A stretch of DNA of 64,000 nt, taken from positions 434,001-498,000 of the forward strand of contig CAVSCI010000003.1 of assembly GCA_963726365.1 (NCBI GenBank), given 5' to 3'. The notes under the pieces were generated by a model that saw only the letters and a list, made by a program, of their open reading frames with translations, was not told the origin of the DNA and made no database searches. This document shows positions 7,109 through 16,065 of this stretch, piece by piece. Each line of letters starts with the position of its first letter. The stretch's first letter is position 1. The position numbers and the translations under genes are program-made. The stretch is from JAABQG01 sp963726365 (GTDB lineage Bacteria; Pseudomonadota; Gammaproteobacteria; Burkholderiales; Burkholderiaceae_C).

Positions 7109-8945
7109 TCAGGCCGTGGCTTCCTCGGCCTGGCGCGCGGCGTTGGCTGCGGTCTTGAAGGGCTCGTGGCCGACGCGGCGCAGCGTGGCGATGAAGGTCT
7201 CATGGCCCTGACGCAGGTCGCGGTAGGTGTCAAGCACGGCCTCGATCACGTCGGGCACTTCGGCCGCCGAAAACGAGGGGCCGACCACCTTGCCGGGCAC
7301 CGGCGCGCCCGACAGCTTCGAGCCGTCGGAGCCGCCCGAGCGTCACCTGGTACCACTCGCGTCCGTCCTTGTCCACGCCCAGGATGCCGATATGGCCGCT
7401 GTGGTGGTGGCCGCAGGAGTTGATGCAGCCGCTGATGTGCAGGTCGATCTCGCCCAGGTCGTGCAGCTCGTCCAGGTCCTGGTAGCGCTCCATGAGGGCG
7501 GCGGCCAGCGGAATCGAGCGGGCATTGGCCAGCGCGCAGAAGTCGCCGCCTGGGCAGGCGATCATGTCGGTCAGCAGGCGCACATTGGAACGGGCGAAAC
7601 CGGCCTGGCGCGCAGCACGCCAGAGGTCGGGCAACTGGTCGCAGCGCACCCAGGGCAGCAGCAGGTTCTGGTCGTGGGTCACACGCAGCTCGCCTGCGCT
7701 GAAGGTCTCAGCCAGGTCGGCGGCGATGTCGAGCTGGTCGGCCGTGGCATCGCCGGGCGCCTGGCCCAGGCGCTTGAACGACAGCGTGACGGCGCGCATG
7801 TCGGGGTTCTGGTGCGGTGCGACGTTCTGCTTCAGCCAGCGGCTGAATTCGACGTCGTTCTCGGCGGCGGCGCGCAGGATCTGGGAGACCTTCACGTCCG
7901 CGGTTTTCCCGCCACGGTGGAGCGCCGGCGGCACGAAGGAGGCACGCACGCGGTCGAGCTCGGCCTGGGGAATGGTGTGCGGCGCACCGTCGTGGTCGAC
8001 GATCTGCCGGTACTCGGCCTCGACCTCGTCGATGTAGCGCTGGCCCTCGGCCTTCACCAGGATCTTGATGCGCGCCTTGTACATGTTGTCGCGCCGGCCC
8101 CAGCGGTTGTAGACGCGCACCACCGCTTCGAGGTAATTCATGATCTGGTTCCAGGGCAGGAACTCGCGGATCGTGGTGGCGATCACCGGCGTGCGGCCCA
8201 TGCCGCCGCCGACCAGCACCTTGAAGCCCAGCTCGCCGGCCGCGACGCGGTGGGTCGCCTCGCTTTCACCGCCGTGCGTGCCTTCGCCCTCGCTGCGGAT
8301 CAGTTGCAAGCCCACGTCGTGCCAGGCGATGGCGGCGCGATCCTCGCGGGCGCCGCTGATGGCGATCTTGAACTTGCGCGGCAGGAAGGCGAACTCGGGG
8401 TGCAGCGTGCTCCACTGGCGCAGGATTTCCGCGAACGGGCGCGGATCGGCGACCTCGTCCACGGCGATGCCGGCACGCTCGTCGCTGGTGATGTTGCGGA
8501 TGCAATTGCCGCTGGTCTGGATGCCGTGCAGGTTGACGCTGGCCAGCAGGTCCATCACGTCGGCGGATCTTTCGAGCGGGATCCAGTTGAACTGCACGTT
8601 CTGGCGCGTCGAGAAGTGGCCGTAGCCGGACTTCAGGCGCGGTGCCGGGAAGTCGCTGATGCGGTCCTGCGTGGCTTGCGCCTCGGCCAGCAGGGCGGCG
8701 TCGGGCCGGTCGTACTCGCGGGCGATCTGCGCCAGCACGCGCACCTGCGCGCTGGACAGCTCGCCATAGGGCACGGCCACGCGCAGCATGGGCGCGTAAC
8801 GCTGCACGTACCAGCCGTTTTGCAGCCGCAGCGGGCGGAATTCATCGTCGCTGAGCTGGCCGGTCTGCCAGCGCTCGAACTGGTCGCGGTACTGGGCGGC
8901 GCGCAGCTTGACGAACTGGGTGTCGAAGTCGGTGTAGTGGTACAT
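7109..8945 (-). CDS. cysI: Sulfite reductase hemoprotein CysI (one frameshift)
   Basis: About 611 aa after correcting one extra base at about 7335-7337 (CCC where CC is expected, VTLGGSDGSK region). It reduces sulfite to sulfide by six electrons. Visible features are the duplicated ferredoxin-like and siroheme domains, SGNCIRNITSD, RKFKIAISG, GGGMGRTPV, and the [4Fe-4S]/siroheme ligands CPGGDFC and CINSCGHHHSG. The C-terminal part (KVVGPSFSAAEVPDVIEAVLDTY) is in the second frame. No CysJ flavoprotein gene is seen, so the electron donor must differ from E. coli; the nearby FdxA-Fpr pair is a candidate. Confidence 0.92.
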
Positions 8946-8967
8946 GGTGGTCGGCAGGTTTAGGAAA

Positions 8968-9759
8968 TCAGATCAGGACCAGCTTGGTGCCGGCGTAGGC
9001 GAGCAGCAGCGAGAGGACGGAGCGGATCAGCCGCTCAGGGGTTCTGGACATCAGGTGCGAGCCGACCCAGATGCCGGGCAGCGACCCGGCCAGCAGCTTG
9101 GCCAGCAGCGGCCAGTCGACCGAGCCCAGCGAGGCGTGGCCCAGCCCGGCTACCAGTGTCAGCGGCACCGCGTAGGCGATGTCGGCCCCGACGATGCGCG
9201 GCAGCGGCAGCAGCGGGTACAGCAGCAACAGCACGGTAACGCCAATCGCGCCGGCGCCGACCGAGGTCAGCGTGACCAGAACGCCGATGACGGCCCCGAA
9301 CAGGAGCGGCAAGGCCCAGTGGCGCGGCCGTATGGCTTGGGCCAGCTGACTGTCCGGCAGCGAACGCGGCGCCTGCTTGCCGCGAACCGCCTTGAACAGG
9401 GTGGCGGCCGCCGTCAACAGCAGCGCCACGCCCAGTGTGGTGGTCATCACGCGCTGCACGGCGGGATCGGCCGGGCCGACGGTGTGCAGCACGTACAAGG
9501 TCAGCAGCGCGGCCGGGATGCTGCCGGCGCACAGATGGGCCACCACGCGCCAGGGCACCAGGCGCTGGCGGGCCAGGCTCACGGTGCCGCCCATCTTGGT
9601 GAACGCCGCAAACAGCAGGTCGGTACCGACTGCCAGGTAAGGCTTGACGCCGAAGAAAAAGATCAGGATCGGCGTCATCAGGGAGCCGCCGCCCACGCCG
9701 GTCAGGCCGACGACGATCCCCACGAAGAAGCCGGCAAAGATGAAAGCAAAATCATGCAT
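8968..9759 (-). CDS. TSUP (TauE/SafE) family sulfite/sulfonate-type permease
   Basis: A 263-aa membrane protein with about eight hydrophobic segments and the family start FVGIVVGLTGVGGGSLMTP, repeated in the second half as LTSVGAGAIGVTVLLLLYP. It is the first gene of the cys operon, 22 bases before cysI. TSUP proteins carry small sulfur anions; here sulfate uptake or sulfite export is likely, and direction cannot be told from sequence. Confidence 0.88.
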   Translation of the reverse strand: MHDFAFIFAGFFVGIVVGLTGVGGGSLMTPILIFFFGVKPYLAVGTDLLFAAFTKMGGTVSLARQRLVPWRVVAHLCAGSIPAALLTLYVLHTVGPADPAVQRVMTTTLGVALLLTAAATLFKAVRGKQAPRSLPDSQLAQAIRPRHWALPLLFGAVIGVLVTLTSVGAGAIGVTVLLLLYPLLPLPRIVGADIAYAVPLTLVAGLGHASLGSVDWPLLAKLLAGSLPGIWVGSHLMSRTPERLIRSVLSLLLAYAGTKLVLI

Positions 9760-9774
9760 GTCCGCGACTCTATG

Positions 9775-9840
9775 GGCTCTTTATGCATAAACAAACTATT
9801 TATTAGTTGTTGATATATTCTTTTTGAGCATAAGAGGTCG
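9775..9840. promoter_or_regulatory. AT-rich divergent promoter region of the cys operon
   Basis: In a GC-rich neighbourhood this stretch is strongly AT-rich (TTTATGCATAAACAAACTAT, TTATTAGTTGTTGATATATT, CTTTTTGAGCATAAG). It sits between the minus-strand sulfur operon and the plus-strand binding protein. It is a likely site for the operon promoter and a CysB-type LysR activator, whose sites are AT-rich. No regulator gene is in the window, so the activator is inferred. Confidence 0.5.
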
Positions 9841-9951
9841 ATAGACGCGGCGGCTTGTCGACCGTGTCAACGGTGGTGACAGAATTGCGTTGTCACGTTG
9901 GCGACAATCTGTGCGCTGGTGCTGCTACATTACGCAGCTTTCGGAGGTTCG

Positions 9952-11148
9952 ATGAAGCAATACGTCGTTGGGAGTCTGGCCCTCGCAGCCTCGGTGGTGT
10001 TCGCGCAGGGCGCGCCCATCAAGATCGGGGAAATCAACAGCTACTCGGCCATCCCGCAGTTCACGCAGCCCTACAGGCAGGGCTGGCAACTCGCCGTAGA
10101 GGAAGTCAATGCCTCGGGAGGGTTGCTGGGCCGCAAGGTGGAGGTGATCAGCCGCGACGACGGTGGCAAGCCTGAAGAAGCCCTGCGCCACGCGGTGGAA
10201 CTCACGTCAAAAGAACAGGTCGATGTGCTCGCCGGGGGCTTCCTGAGCAACGTGGGCCTGGCGCTGGCCGACCATGCCGCCAAGAGCAAGCGGGTGTTCG
10301 TCGCGACCGAGCCGCTGACCGATGCCATCGTCTGGGACAAAGGCAACCGCTACACCTTCCGCCTGCGCCCCAGCACCTGGATGCAGGCGGCCATGCTGGT
10401 CGAAGAAGCCGCGAAGATGCCGGCCAAACGCTGGGCGACGATTGCGCCCAACTACGAATACGGCCAGAGCGCGGTCGCCAGCTTCAAGGAACTGCTCAAG
10501 GCCAAACGCCCCGATGTTGAATTCGTTGCCGAACAGTGGCCGGCGCAGGGCAAGCTGGAGGCGGGCAGCACACTCAGCGCCGTCATGAACAGCAAGCCCG
10601 ACGCGATCTTCAACGTCACCTTCGCGGCCGACCTGGCGCGGCTGGTGCGTGAAGGCAACCAGCGCGGCGTGTTCCCCAAGGTGCCGGTGGTTTCCATGTT
10701 GTCGGGCGAGCCCGAGTACCTGGATGTGCTGAAGGACGAGACGCCCAAGGGCTGGATCGTCACCGGCTACCCCTGGGACCAGATCGACAGCAAGGAGCAT
10801 GCGTCTTTCGCGGCCAACTATTACAAAAGGTACAACGAGAATCCCAAGGTCGGCTCGGTGGTGGGCTACGCCGCCATGCAGGCGATCTTCGAGGCGATCC
10901 GCAAGGCGAAGAGCACCGACAACGAAAAGCTGGTGGTGGCCCTGCGCGGCCTGAAGTTCAGCACGCCTTTCGGCCCGGCCGAGTTCCGCGCGATCGACCA
11001 GCAGTCGACGATGGGCGCCTATGTGGGCAAGCTCGATGTGCGGGGCGGCAAGGGCACCATGGTGCAGTGGCGTTACGCCGACGGAAAGAATTACCAGCCC
11101 ACCGACGCCTACGTGAAGGCACGCCGCCCGGCGGAGGCGATGAAGTAA
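9952..11148 (+). CDS. ABC transporter periplasmic binding protein, branched-chain amino acid type
   Basis: A 398-aa secreted protein with signal peptide MKQYVVGSLALAASVVFAQG. A type I periplasmic-binding fold follows: PIKIGEINSYSAIPQFTQPYRQ, LAVEEVNASGGLLGRKVE, YEYGQSAVASFKELL. The start at 9952 follows a CGGAGG ribosome site at 9942. There are no permease or ATPase genes beside it, so it is an orphan receptor here. It is divergent from the sulfur operon across an AT-rich promoter region, which could mean a sulfur-linked ligand. The ligand is not predictable from sequence. Confidence 0.85.
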   Translation: MKQYVVGSLALAASVVFAQGAPIKIGEINSYSAIPQFTQPYRQGWQLAVEEVNASGGLLGRKVEVISRDDGGKPEEALRHAVELTSKEQVDVLAGGFLSNVGLALADHAAKSKRVFVATEPLTDAIVWDKGNRYTFRLRPSTWMQAAMLVEEAAKMPAKRWATIAPNYEYGQSAVASFKELLKAKRPDVEFVAEQWPAQGKLEAGSTLSAVMNSKPDAIFNVTFAADLARLVREGNQRGVFPKVPVVSMLSGEPEYLDVLKDETPKGWIVTGYPWDQIDSKEHASFAANYYKRYNENPKVGSVVGYAAMQAIFEAIRKAKSTDNEKLVVALRGLKFSTPFGPAEFRAIDQQSTMGAYVGKLDVRGGKGTMVQWRYADGKNYQPTDAYVKARRPAEAMK

Positions 11149-11170
11149 GTTCGGACGCCGTCCGTCAACG

Positions 11171-11200
11171 AAAAAGAGCCCCGCGCTGCGGGGCTCTTTT
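11171..11200. terminator. Bidirectional rho-independent terminator
   Basis: The AAAAAGAGCCCCGC / GCGGGGCTCTTTT hairpin has A and T tracts on both sides. It lies between the converging binding-protein gene and the NYN gene and can end both transcripts. Confidence 0.9.
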
Positions 11201-11214
11201 GTATCGGGTGGTCG

Positions 11215-11886
11215 TCAGATTGAAGAACTCGGTTCCATGGGGTCCCCAACGTTTGGCAGTGCCCGAGGCTCAAGTCCTGATGCATCGGTCGCTTCGACCA
11301 GATCTTCGTAGTAGTGGAAAGCATGGCAGCTTTTGGCCCAATGCCGGTTGGTGGCTTTGCGGGTGCCCACGCCCACCAGCACGTGGCCCGCAGCCCTGAT
11401 CTTTTGCGCCAGCGGCATGAAGTCACTGTCGCCGCCAACGACCACGACGGTGCCAATTTGGCTGAAGCGGACCATGTCCTCGGCAGCGTCCAGACACAGC
11501 CGGATGTCCGCGCCGTTCTTGGTCGAGGCCCCGGGCGGGAACAACTGGATCAGCTCCATCGCGTTCTGGAGCAACGCGTCACGATAGCGGCCGAAGAACT
11601 GCCAGTTGCAGTAGGCGCGGTTGATCGCGACGGGGCCGAAAGACGCTGCCAGATCCATGATGGCTTGAACGTCGATCAGCGGTTCCTGCGCCTTGAAGCG
11701 TCCATCCGGCTTGCTGTACGAGCCTTCGCCCAGCCGTGCCTCGGAAAGGCTGGCGTGGAGGTTCTCGAAATCCCAATAAAGGGCAACGAGGTGCCTTGCT
11801 TCCTGGGTATGGGCGTTCAAGTCAGTTTCCAAGGTTGTAGATGGAGAGGCCTGTCTGGGGGCTGGCTTGCGAAAGACCGGTGCCAC
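11215..11886 (-). CDS. NYN (PIN-like) domain protein, LabA/DUF88 family
   Basis: A 223-aa protein with the NYN nuclease-fold acidic residues: LYWDFENLHA near residue 36, KNGADIRLCLDA in the middle and VVVVGGDSDFMPLAQKIRAAGH. NYN proteins are predicted metal-dependent RNases related to PIN domains. The C-terminal tail is short, without an OST-HTH/LOTUS domain. The true start may be internal (about MNAHTQEARHL-like, at an LNAHTQ codon), since the first 25 residues are low in conservation character. Confidence 0.8.
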   Translation of the reverse strand: MAPVFRKPAPRQASPSTTLETDLNAHTQEARHLVALYWDFENLHASLSEARLGEGSYSKPDGRFKAQEPLIDVQAIMDLAASFGPVAINRAYCNWQFFGRYRDALLQNAMELIQLFPPGASTKNGADIRLCLDAAEDMVRFSQIGTVVVVGGDSDFMPLAQKIRAAGHVLVGVGTRKATNRHWAKSCHAFHYYEDLVEATDASGLEPRALPNVGDPMEPSSSI

Positions 11887-11918
11887 AAACCGTTCAAGGC
11901 TAAGGCAATCCTGTGGAG

Positions 11919-13523
11919 CTAGCGACCCGCGGGTTTGAGGTCAAGGATAAACCGCTTTTCGATCAGATCGGCGTCGTCGAAATGCCGGCGTCCGACGAAC
12001 GCGGTTGGCTGCCGGCCTGATTGACGCATGGCACCGGCACGCGGGATGCCCATGGGCCAGAACAACCACGCCTCCAACCGGTCGGTGCCGACGATAAAGC
12101 CGTCCGGGCCAAAGACGCTGCGATACGTCTGCGATCCATCCGGCAGTGAGCGAAGTTCGTCGTAGTCGCGCCAGACGTAATGCCTTTGACTGTCAGCCCT
12201 CTCCACGCTGACCTGATCGATGTAGTGCGTGCCGGCGGCGACACGGATCACCAGCCGATCCGACGGGCCGATATGCGGCAGTGACTGCGGGCTGAAGGCC
12301 CACTCGATGCCCGGCTCCGGCGCCGGCTTCGGCCGCGCCAACGGCGTGGGAAAGAACATGTGATAGCAGCCGCAAGGGTGAATCGTGTCGTAGAGCACCG
12401 GTGATCCATCGGGTGCCAGCGTCACGCGAAACACCAGCCCGTCGAGCTTGCCGGCCAGCAAGTCGAGCCGAGCGTTGCTTTCCGCCGAACGCGCGGGGAA
12501 CCAGAGGATATAGCTCAGTTGCAGCAGACTTGCAGCGCCGTGGCGGGTATAGCCGACCTGCCGGTAGACTGCCGGCGTTGCGCGGTCCACCTCCAGTGTG
12601 CTGCTGGCGGCGTTCGAGGCGCCAGGACGCCAGACCAGTGCGCCTGGCCGGTCATCGTCGCTGGCGAGAGCGATGTCAAAGCCGGGCGCAAACTGCGCGA
12701 ACAGAAATTCCAGATCGTCCGCCGATGGCGCTGGCACCTGCAGGGGATCGCCAGCGGCGGGCGCCAGCATCTCGCCCAGGCGCTGGTGGGTGACGACCCC
12801 GGGCGGCGGGCGTGCCGGAGGCGAAAGGCGCAGGCGCGAACTGCCCACTGGTGGCGCGTCATTGCGGGAAAAAACCAGACTGCGTGAAACCTCAAAGCGT
12901 TCGACGCCGGCCGAAAAGGGCAACCGTGTCAGCGGGTACAGGCCGAGCACCCGGTAGGGCGTGACGTAGTCGTCGGGAACCTCCATGCGTTCGCGCAAGG
13001 CCACCATGCGCTGCGGGCTGGCCAGGTCGCTCGCACCCAGTCGACGGGCGCAGTCCCGGGTGCGCTGTAACATGGCCGGCGGATCGGCAGTGACGCCCGA
13101 ATGGGCTGCGATTTTCGCGCGCGCTGGCTGGTTCAGATTGCGTATCTCGATGTCCCGCGCTTTCAGGTCCAGTTCCTGAAGCCGGCGCATCAGACTGTCG
13201 GCGCGATCCTCCGGATCCGTGCCCGACGGGTCCAGGCGCAGCGCATCACGGTGTGAAGCCGTGAACCGGTCGAGACGCAGGTGGCGAAACCCGGCGATGC
13301 GGGTCTCTCCGGCGTCACGAACGCCCGCCTGATCGATCTCGGCGTCCAACGCCTCATACCAGTCTGTGCACGCCTGCAGTTCCGGCGTCATCGGTGCCGG
13401 TGCGTGGGCGAGAGCCGGAGGTCTGGCGGCGCAGCCCGGGAGGGCCAGCATCGCCAGCGCGAGCAAAACAGTGCCCGCGATCTGGAATGCGACTTTCTTG
13501 CGTCTGGCGATCTCGGGGCTCAT
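11919..13523 (-). CDS. Predicted lipoprotein of unknown function
   Basis: A 534-aa protein with signal peptide and lipobox (LLALAMLALPGC, about residues 19-30), so probably a membrane-anchored periplasmic lipoprotein. The middle contains RLDLLAGKLDGLVFRV and HPCGCYHMFFPTP, with a Cys-x-Cys next to His. The C-terminal part has GPSDRLVIRVAAGTHYIDQ and LEAWLFWPMGIPRAG. I do not recognise a family. It begins four bases inside the end of the upstream SRPBCC gene (ATGA overlap), so the two are co-translated. Confidence 0.7.
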   Translation of the reverse strand: MSPEIARRKKVAFQIAGTVLLALAMLALPGCAARPPALAHAPAPMTPELQACTDWYEALDAEIDQAGVRDAGETRIAGFRHLRLDRFTASHRDALRLDPSGTDPEDRADSLMRRLQELDLKARDIEIRNLNQPARAKIAAHSGVTADPPAMLQRTRDCARRLGASDLASPQRMVALRERMEVPDDYVTPYRVLGLYPLTRLPFSAGVERFEVSRSLVFSRNDAPPVGSSRLRLSPPARPPPGVVTHQRLGEMLAPAAGDPLQVPAPSADDLEFLFAQFAPGFDIALASDDDRPGALVWRPGASNAASSTLEVDRATPAVYRQVGYTRHGAASLLQLSYILWFPARSAESNARLDLLAGKLDGLVFRVTLAPDGSPVLYDTIHPCGCYHMFFPTPLARPKPAPEPGIEWAFSPQSLPHIGPSDRLVIRVAAGTHYIDQVSVERADSQRHYVWRDYDELRSLPDGSQTYRSVFGPDGFIVGTDRLEAWLFWPMGIPRAGAMRQSGRQPTAFVGRRHFDDADLIEKRFILDLKPAGR

Positions 13524-14179
13524 TGCGCAACGGAAGGCAGGAGCGTTGTGATCGGTCCGGGGAGCATCGCCCGTCGCTCGATCTCGCGCACCATGCCGAC
13601 GAACTGCTCGCGCATGAGAAGCCTCACCACAGCCTCGCCAATCAGCGGCGGCAAGTCGGACTCAGGGGCGATGGCACCGCTCCATCGCAAAAGCACTCGC
13701 GACGGGTTTGTCATGACTTCGGCTTCGTAGCGACCGGTCAGGTGGCGCAGGGTTCCGGTGATGCGTCGCACTTCAAGTCGGGGCGGGCGTTCAGTCGCCT
13801 CGACGGTCACATCGATGGGAATCGCCAGGAAAAGAAAGCGTGCCTCGCCCGTTTGCGCGATGGTGGTCACCGCGCCATTGCGGGCGGTGATTCGGCTTTT
13901 CTTCAAACCAGGGATGAACTCCGGCAGACGCTCGTAGTCGACCAGCGTGTTCCAGACCAATGAAAAGGGCGCCTCGATGATGGCGTGCGCCCGCACTTCG
14001 ATCAAATCCCCGCTGCTATGGGTATCGACCTCGGTCAGGCTAGCAGCCCGCAGCGCAGGCACCGCGGCCATGAGCATCGCCGCCACGAGTCCGTACGCAA
14101 GGCCGCGCGGTTGAGGGACCGGGGCCAGGGACAGGCCAGCCGATGGGCGGACGAAGGGGTGCTTGAATGGAAACCGCAT
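13520..14179 (-). CDS. SRPBCC/START-like (polyketide cyclase-type) exported protein
   Basis: A 219-aa protein with an N-terminal hydrophobic segment (GLVAAMLMAAVPALRA) and then a START-like fold: IEAPFSLVWNTLVDYERLPEFIPGLKKSRI, EVRRITGTLRHLTGRYEAEV, LIGEAVVRLLMREQFVGMVREIERR. The fold binds hydrophobic ligands. The gene overlaps the next lipoprotein gene by ATGA; both look envelope-located and likely act together. The exact function is unknown. Confidence 0.75.
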   Translation of the reverse strand: MRFPFKHPFVRPSAGLSLAPVPQPRGLAYGLVAAMLMAAVPALRAASLTEVDTHSSGDLIEVRAHAIIEAPFSLVWNTLVDYERLPEFIPGLKKSRITARNGAVTTIAQTGEARFLFLAIPIDVTVEATERPPRLEVRRITGTLRHLTGRYEAEVMTNPSRVLLRWSGAIAPESDLPPLIGEAVVRLLMREQFVGMVREIERRAMLPGPITTLLPSVAQ

Positions 14180-14343
14180 GCTGGAGGCGCAGTGTATTCC
14201 CTGTGTGGCGCGATCCGGGGATCGTTCAGCAGGCTCAGCCCGTCTTGTGAAGGCGAAGGGGCGCGGGGGCGAGACTTGCCGTTCTGGTGCGATTTTTTCT
14301 GGCGTCCGTTGCCCAGCTTACAGGGGTTCGACCTGACCCAAGC

Positions 14344-14370
14344 AATACGGGCCCGAAGGCCCGTATTTTC
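14344..14370. terminator. Hairpin terminator after tRNA-Ser
   Basis: The inverted repeat AATACGGGCC / GGCCCGTATT with a TTCG-type loop lies nine bases beyond the tRNA 3' end. It has short T runs on both strands and likely ends the tRNA transcript. Confidence 0.7.
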
Positions 14371-14378
14371 TTGTTGTC

Positions 14379-14469
14379 TGGCGGAGCAGGCGGGATTCGA
14401 ACCCGCGGAGGGCTATTAACCCTCACACGCTTTCCAGGCGTGCGACTTAAACCACTCATCCACCGCTCC
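14379..14469 (-). tRNA. tRNA-Ser (GGA anticodon)
   Basis: The minus strand folds as a class II tRNA: acceptor GGAGCGG pairs with CCTGCTCC, and the D region is TGAGTGGTTTAAGTC. The anticodon loop CCTGGAAAG gives GGA. A long variable arm follows, and the T arm is GGGTTCGAATCCCGC. The discriminator G and CCA are encoded. The length of 91 bases including CCA is normal for serine. Confidence 0.95.
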
Positions 14470-14542
14470 AGAGCCTTGAATTATAGCAGTGAGGGCCCTG
14501 TTCCCCGCTTGAGCGGCGCCCTGAAACCACGCCGCAAGCCGC

Positions 14543-15457
14543 TCAGGGCGCCCTGGTGCCCTGCACCATCTTCATGGCCGACGCGAGCAGTGCCGACACT
14601 TCGGTCATGTTGCTCGGCACGATCAGCGTGGTGGTCGCGTCAGCAGCGACCTTGCTGTAGGCCTCGACCGCTTTCTCGGCGACCTTGAGCTGGACGGCTT
14701 CAGCGCCGCCCGGTTGCCGGATAGCCTGCGCGATGCGTTCGATGGCCTGGGCGGTGGCCTCGGCCACGGCGAGGATGGACTGGGCATCGCCTTGGGCCTT
14801 GTTGATGACGGCCTGCTTCTCGCCTTCCGATCGGGCGATGAAAGCCTCGCGCTCGCCGGTGGCGATGTTGATCTGCTCCTGTCGCCGGCCCTCCGAGGCG
14901 GCGATCAGCGCTCGCTTTTCGCGCTCGGCGGTGATCTGCTGCTGCATGGCATGCAAAATTTCCTTGGGTGGGGTCAGGTCCTTGATCTCGTAGCGCAGCA
15001 CCTTGACGCCCCAGTTCAAGGCCGCCTCGTCGATGGCCTGCACCACCTGGGCGTTGATGATGTCGCGCTCTTCAAAGGTCTTGTCGAGTTCCAGCTTGCC
15101 AATGACGGAGCGCAGCGAGGTCTGCGCCAGCTGCGAGATGGCCGTGATGTAGTTGCTGGAGCCGTAGCTGGCGCGCATGGCATCGGTCACCTGAAAGTAC
15201 AGGATGCCGTCCACCTGCAACTGGGTGTTGTCGCGCGTGATGCAGACCTGGCTGGGAATGTCCAGCGGGACTTCCTTGAGCAGGTGCTTGTACGCGACCT
15301 TGTCCACAAACGGTATCAGGAAGCTCAGTCCTGGGGTCAGGGTACCGTTGTATTTTCCGAGTCGCTCCAATACCCACGCATGCTGCTGGGGGACGACCTT
15401 GACCGACTGGGTGACAAAGATCACCGCGATAACGAAGAGAACGATTGCAACTTCCAT
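14543..15457 (-). CDS. SPFH/band-7 (stomatin-like) membrane protein, QmcA type
   Basis: A 304-aa protein with a single N-terminal membrane segment (VAIVLFVIAVIFV). An SPFH domain follows: VVPQQHAWVLERLGKYNGTLTPGL, DIPSQVCITRDNTQLQVDGILYFQ, LDKTFEERDIINAQVVQ. An Ala/Glu-rich coiled coil comes next (EREKRALIAASEGRRQEQIN...). Such proteins form large rings at the inner membrane that organise membrane domains and proteases. The start at 15457 was chosen because the family begins at the membrane segment. Its NfeD partner lies directly upstream, the usual pairing. Confidence 0.9.
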   Translation of the reverse strand: MEVAIVLFVIAVIFVTQSVKVVPQQHAWVLERLGKYNGTLTPGLSFLIPFVDKVAYKHLLKEVPLDIPSQVCITRDNTQLQVDGILYFQVTDAMRASYGSSNYITAISQLAQTSLRSVIGKLELDKTFEERDIINAQVVQAIDEAALNWGVKVLRYEIKDLTPPKEILHAMQQQITAEREKRALIAASEGRRQEQINIATGEREAFIARSEGEKQAVINKAQGDAQSILAVAEATAQAIERIAQAIRQPGGAEAVQLKVAEKAVEAYSKVAADATTTLIVPSNMTEVSALLASAMKMVQGTRAP

Positions 15458-15498
15458 TGATTTCTCCAGATGTTTCGACAGGCCCAGCGGGCCAAAGC

Positions 15499-15924
15499 TC
15501 ACACTTTGCGCACAATCAGCCGACTGCCGACCACCTCCACGATGACGTAGGCGCCTGGCAGGGGTGCGGCACCCGGCATCAGGGAGATCTGCCATTTGGC
15601 CCCCCGATACTTCACCTCGCCGGTGCCATCAGGGTTCAACGCCTCTACCTGAACCGTCTCGCCCACATCCAGATTGACATCGTGATTGGCGCCGGCCGGC
15701 AGCGCGGAAGGCATCTTCTGCTTGTAGGTGCGCCAGGCCACGACGGAGCCACCGCCGACCATCGCCGCCACCACCACCTCGACCGTGAACGTGGCGCCGA
15801 GATGCGCCGCAATGGCCGCAGCGGCCATGCCCGTGGCCAGCATCAGCAGGTAAAACGTGCCGGTCATCAGTTCCGCAGCCACAAGGGAGCCGGCAATCAG
15901 CCACCAGACGGTCGAATCGGTCAT
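15499..15924 (-). CDS. NfeD family membrane protein, partner of SPFH protein
   Basis: A 141-aa protein with two to three membrane helices (WWLIAGSLVAAELMTGTFYLLML, TFTVEVVVAAMVGGG). A C-terminal OB-fold follows: DVGETVQVEALNPDGTGEVKYRGAKW, then VVGSRLIVRKV. It is a short NfeD without a protease domain. It is the first gene of the pair, 41 bases upstream of the SPFH gene. Confidence 0.88.
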   Translation of the reverse strand: MTDSTVWWLIAGSLVAAELMTGTFYLLMLATGMAAAAIAAHLGATFTVEVVVAAMVGGGSVVAWRTYKQKMPSALPAGANHDVNLDVGETVQVEALNPDGTGEVKYRGAKWQISLMPGAAPLPGAYVIVEVVGSRLIVRKV

Positions 15925-16065
15925 TTGTGTCCCCAGTGTCTTGTCATGACCACATTTTGGGTCCAATGCGGCCAAGCGCAAGAACCCGGTCACTGAATTT
16001 CCTTACACTTCGCGCCTGTTTTGCATTTTTCGCCCGTCAGTTCGCCTTTCCGGCCGGAGCCCATC

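Noticed and set aside
7227..8963. Plus-strand open frame of about 580 codons
   Set aside because: Fully antisense to cysI, which has clear motifs.
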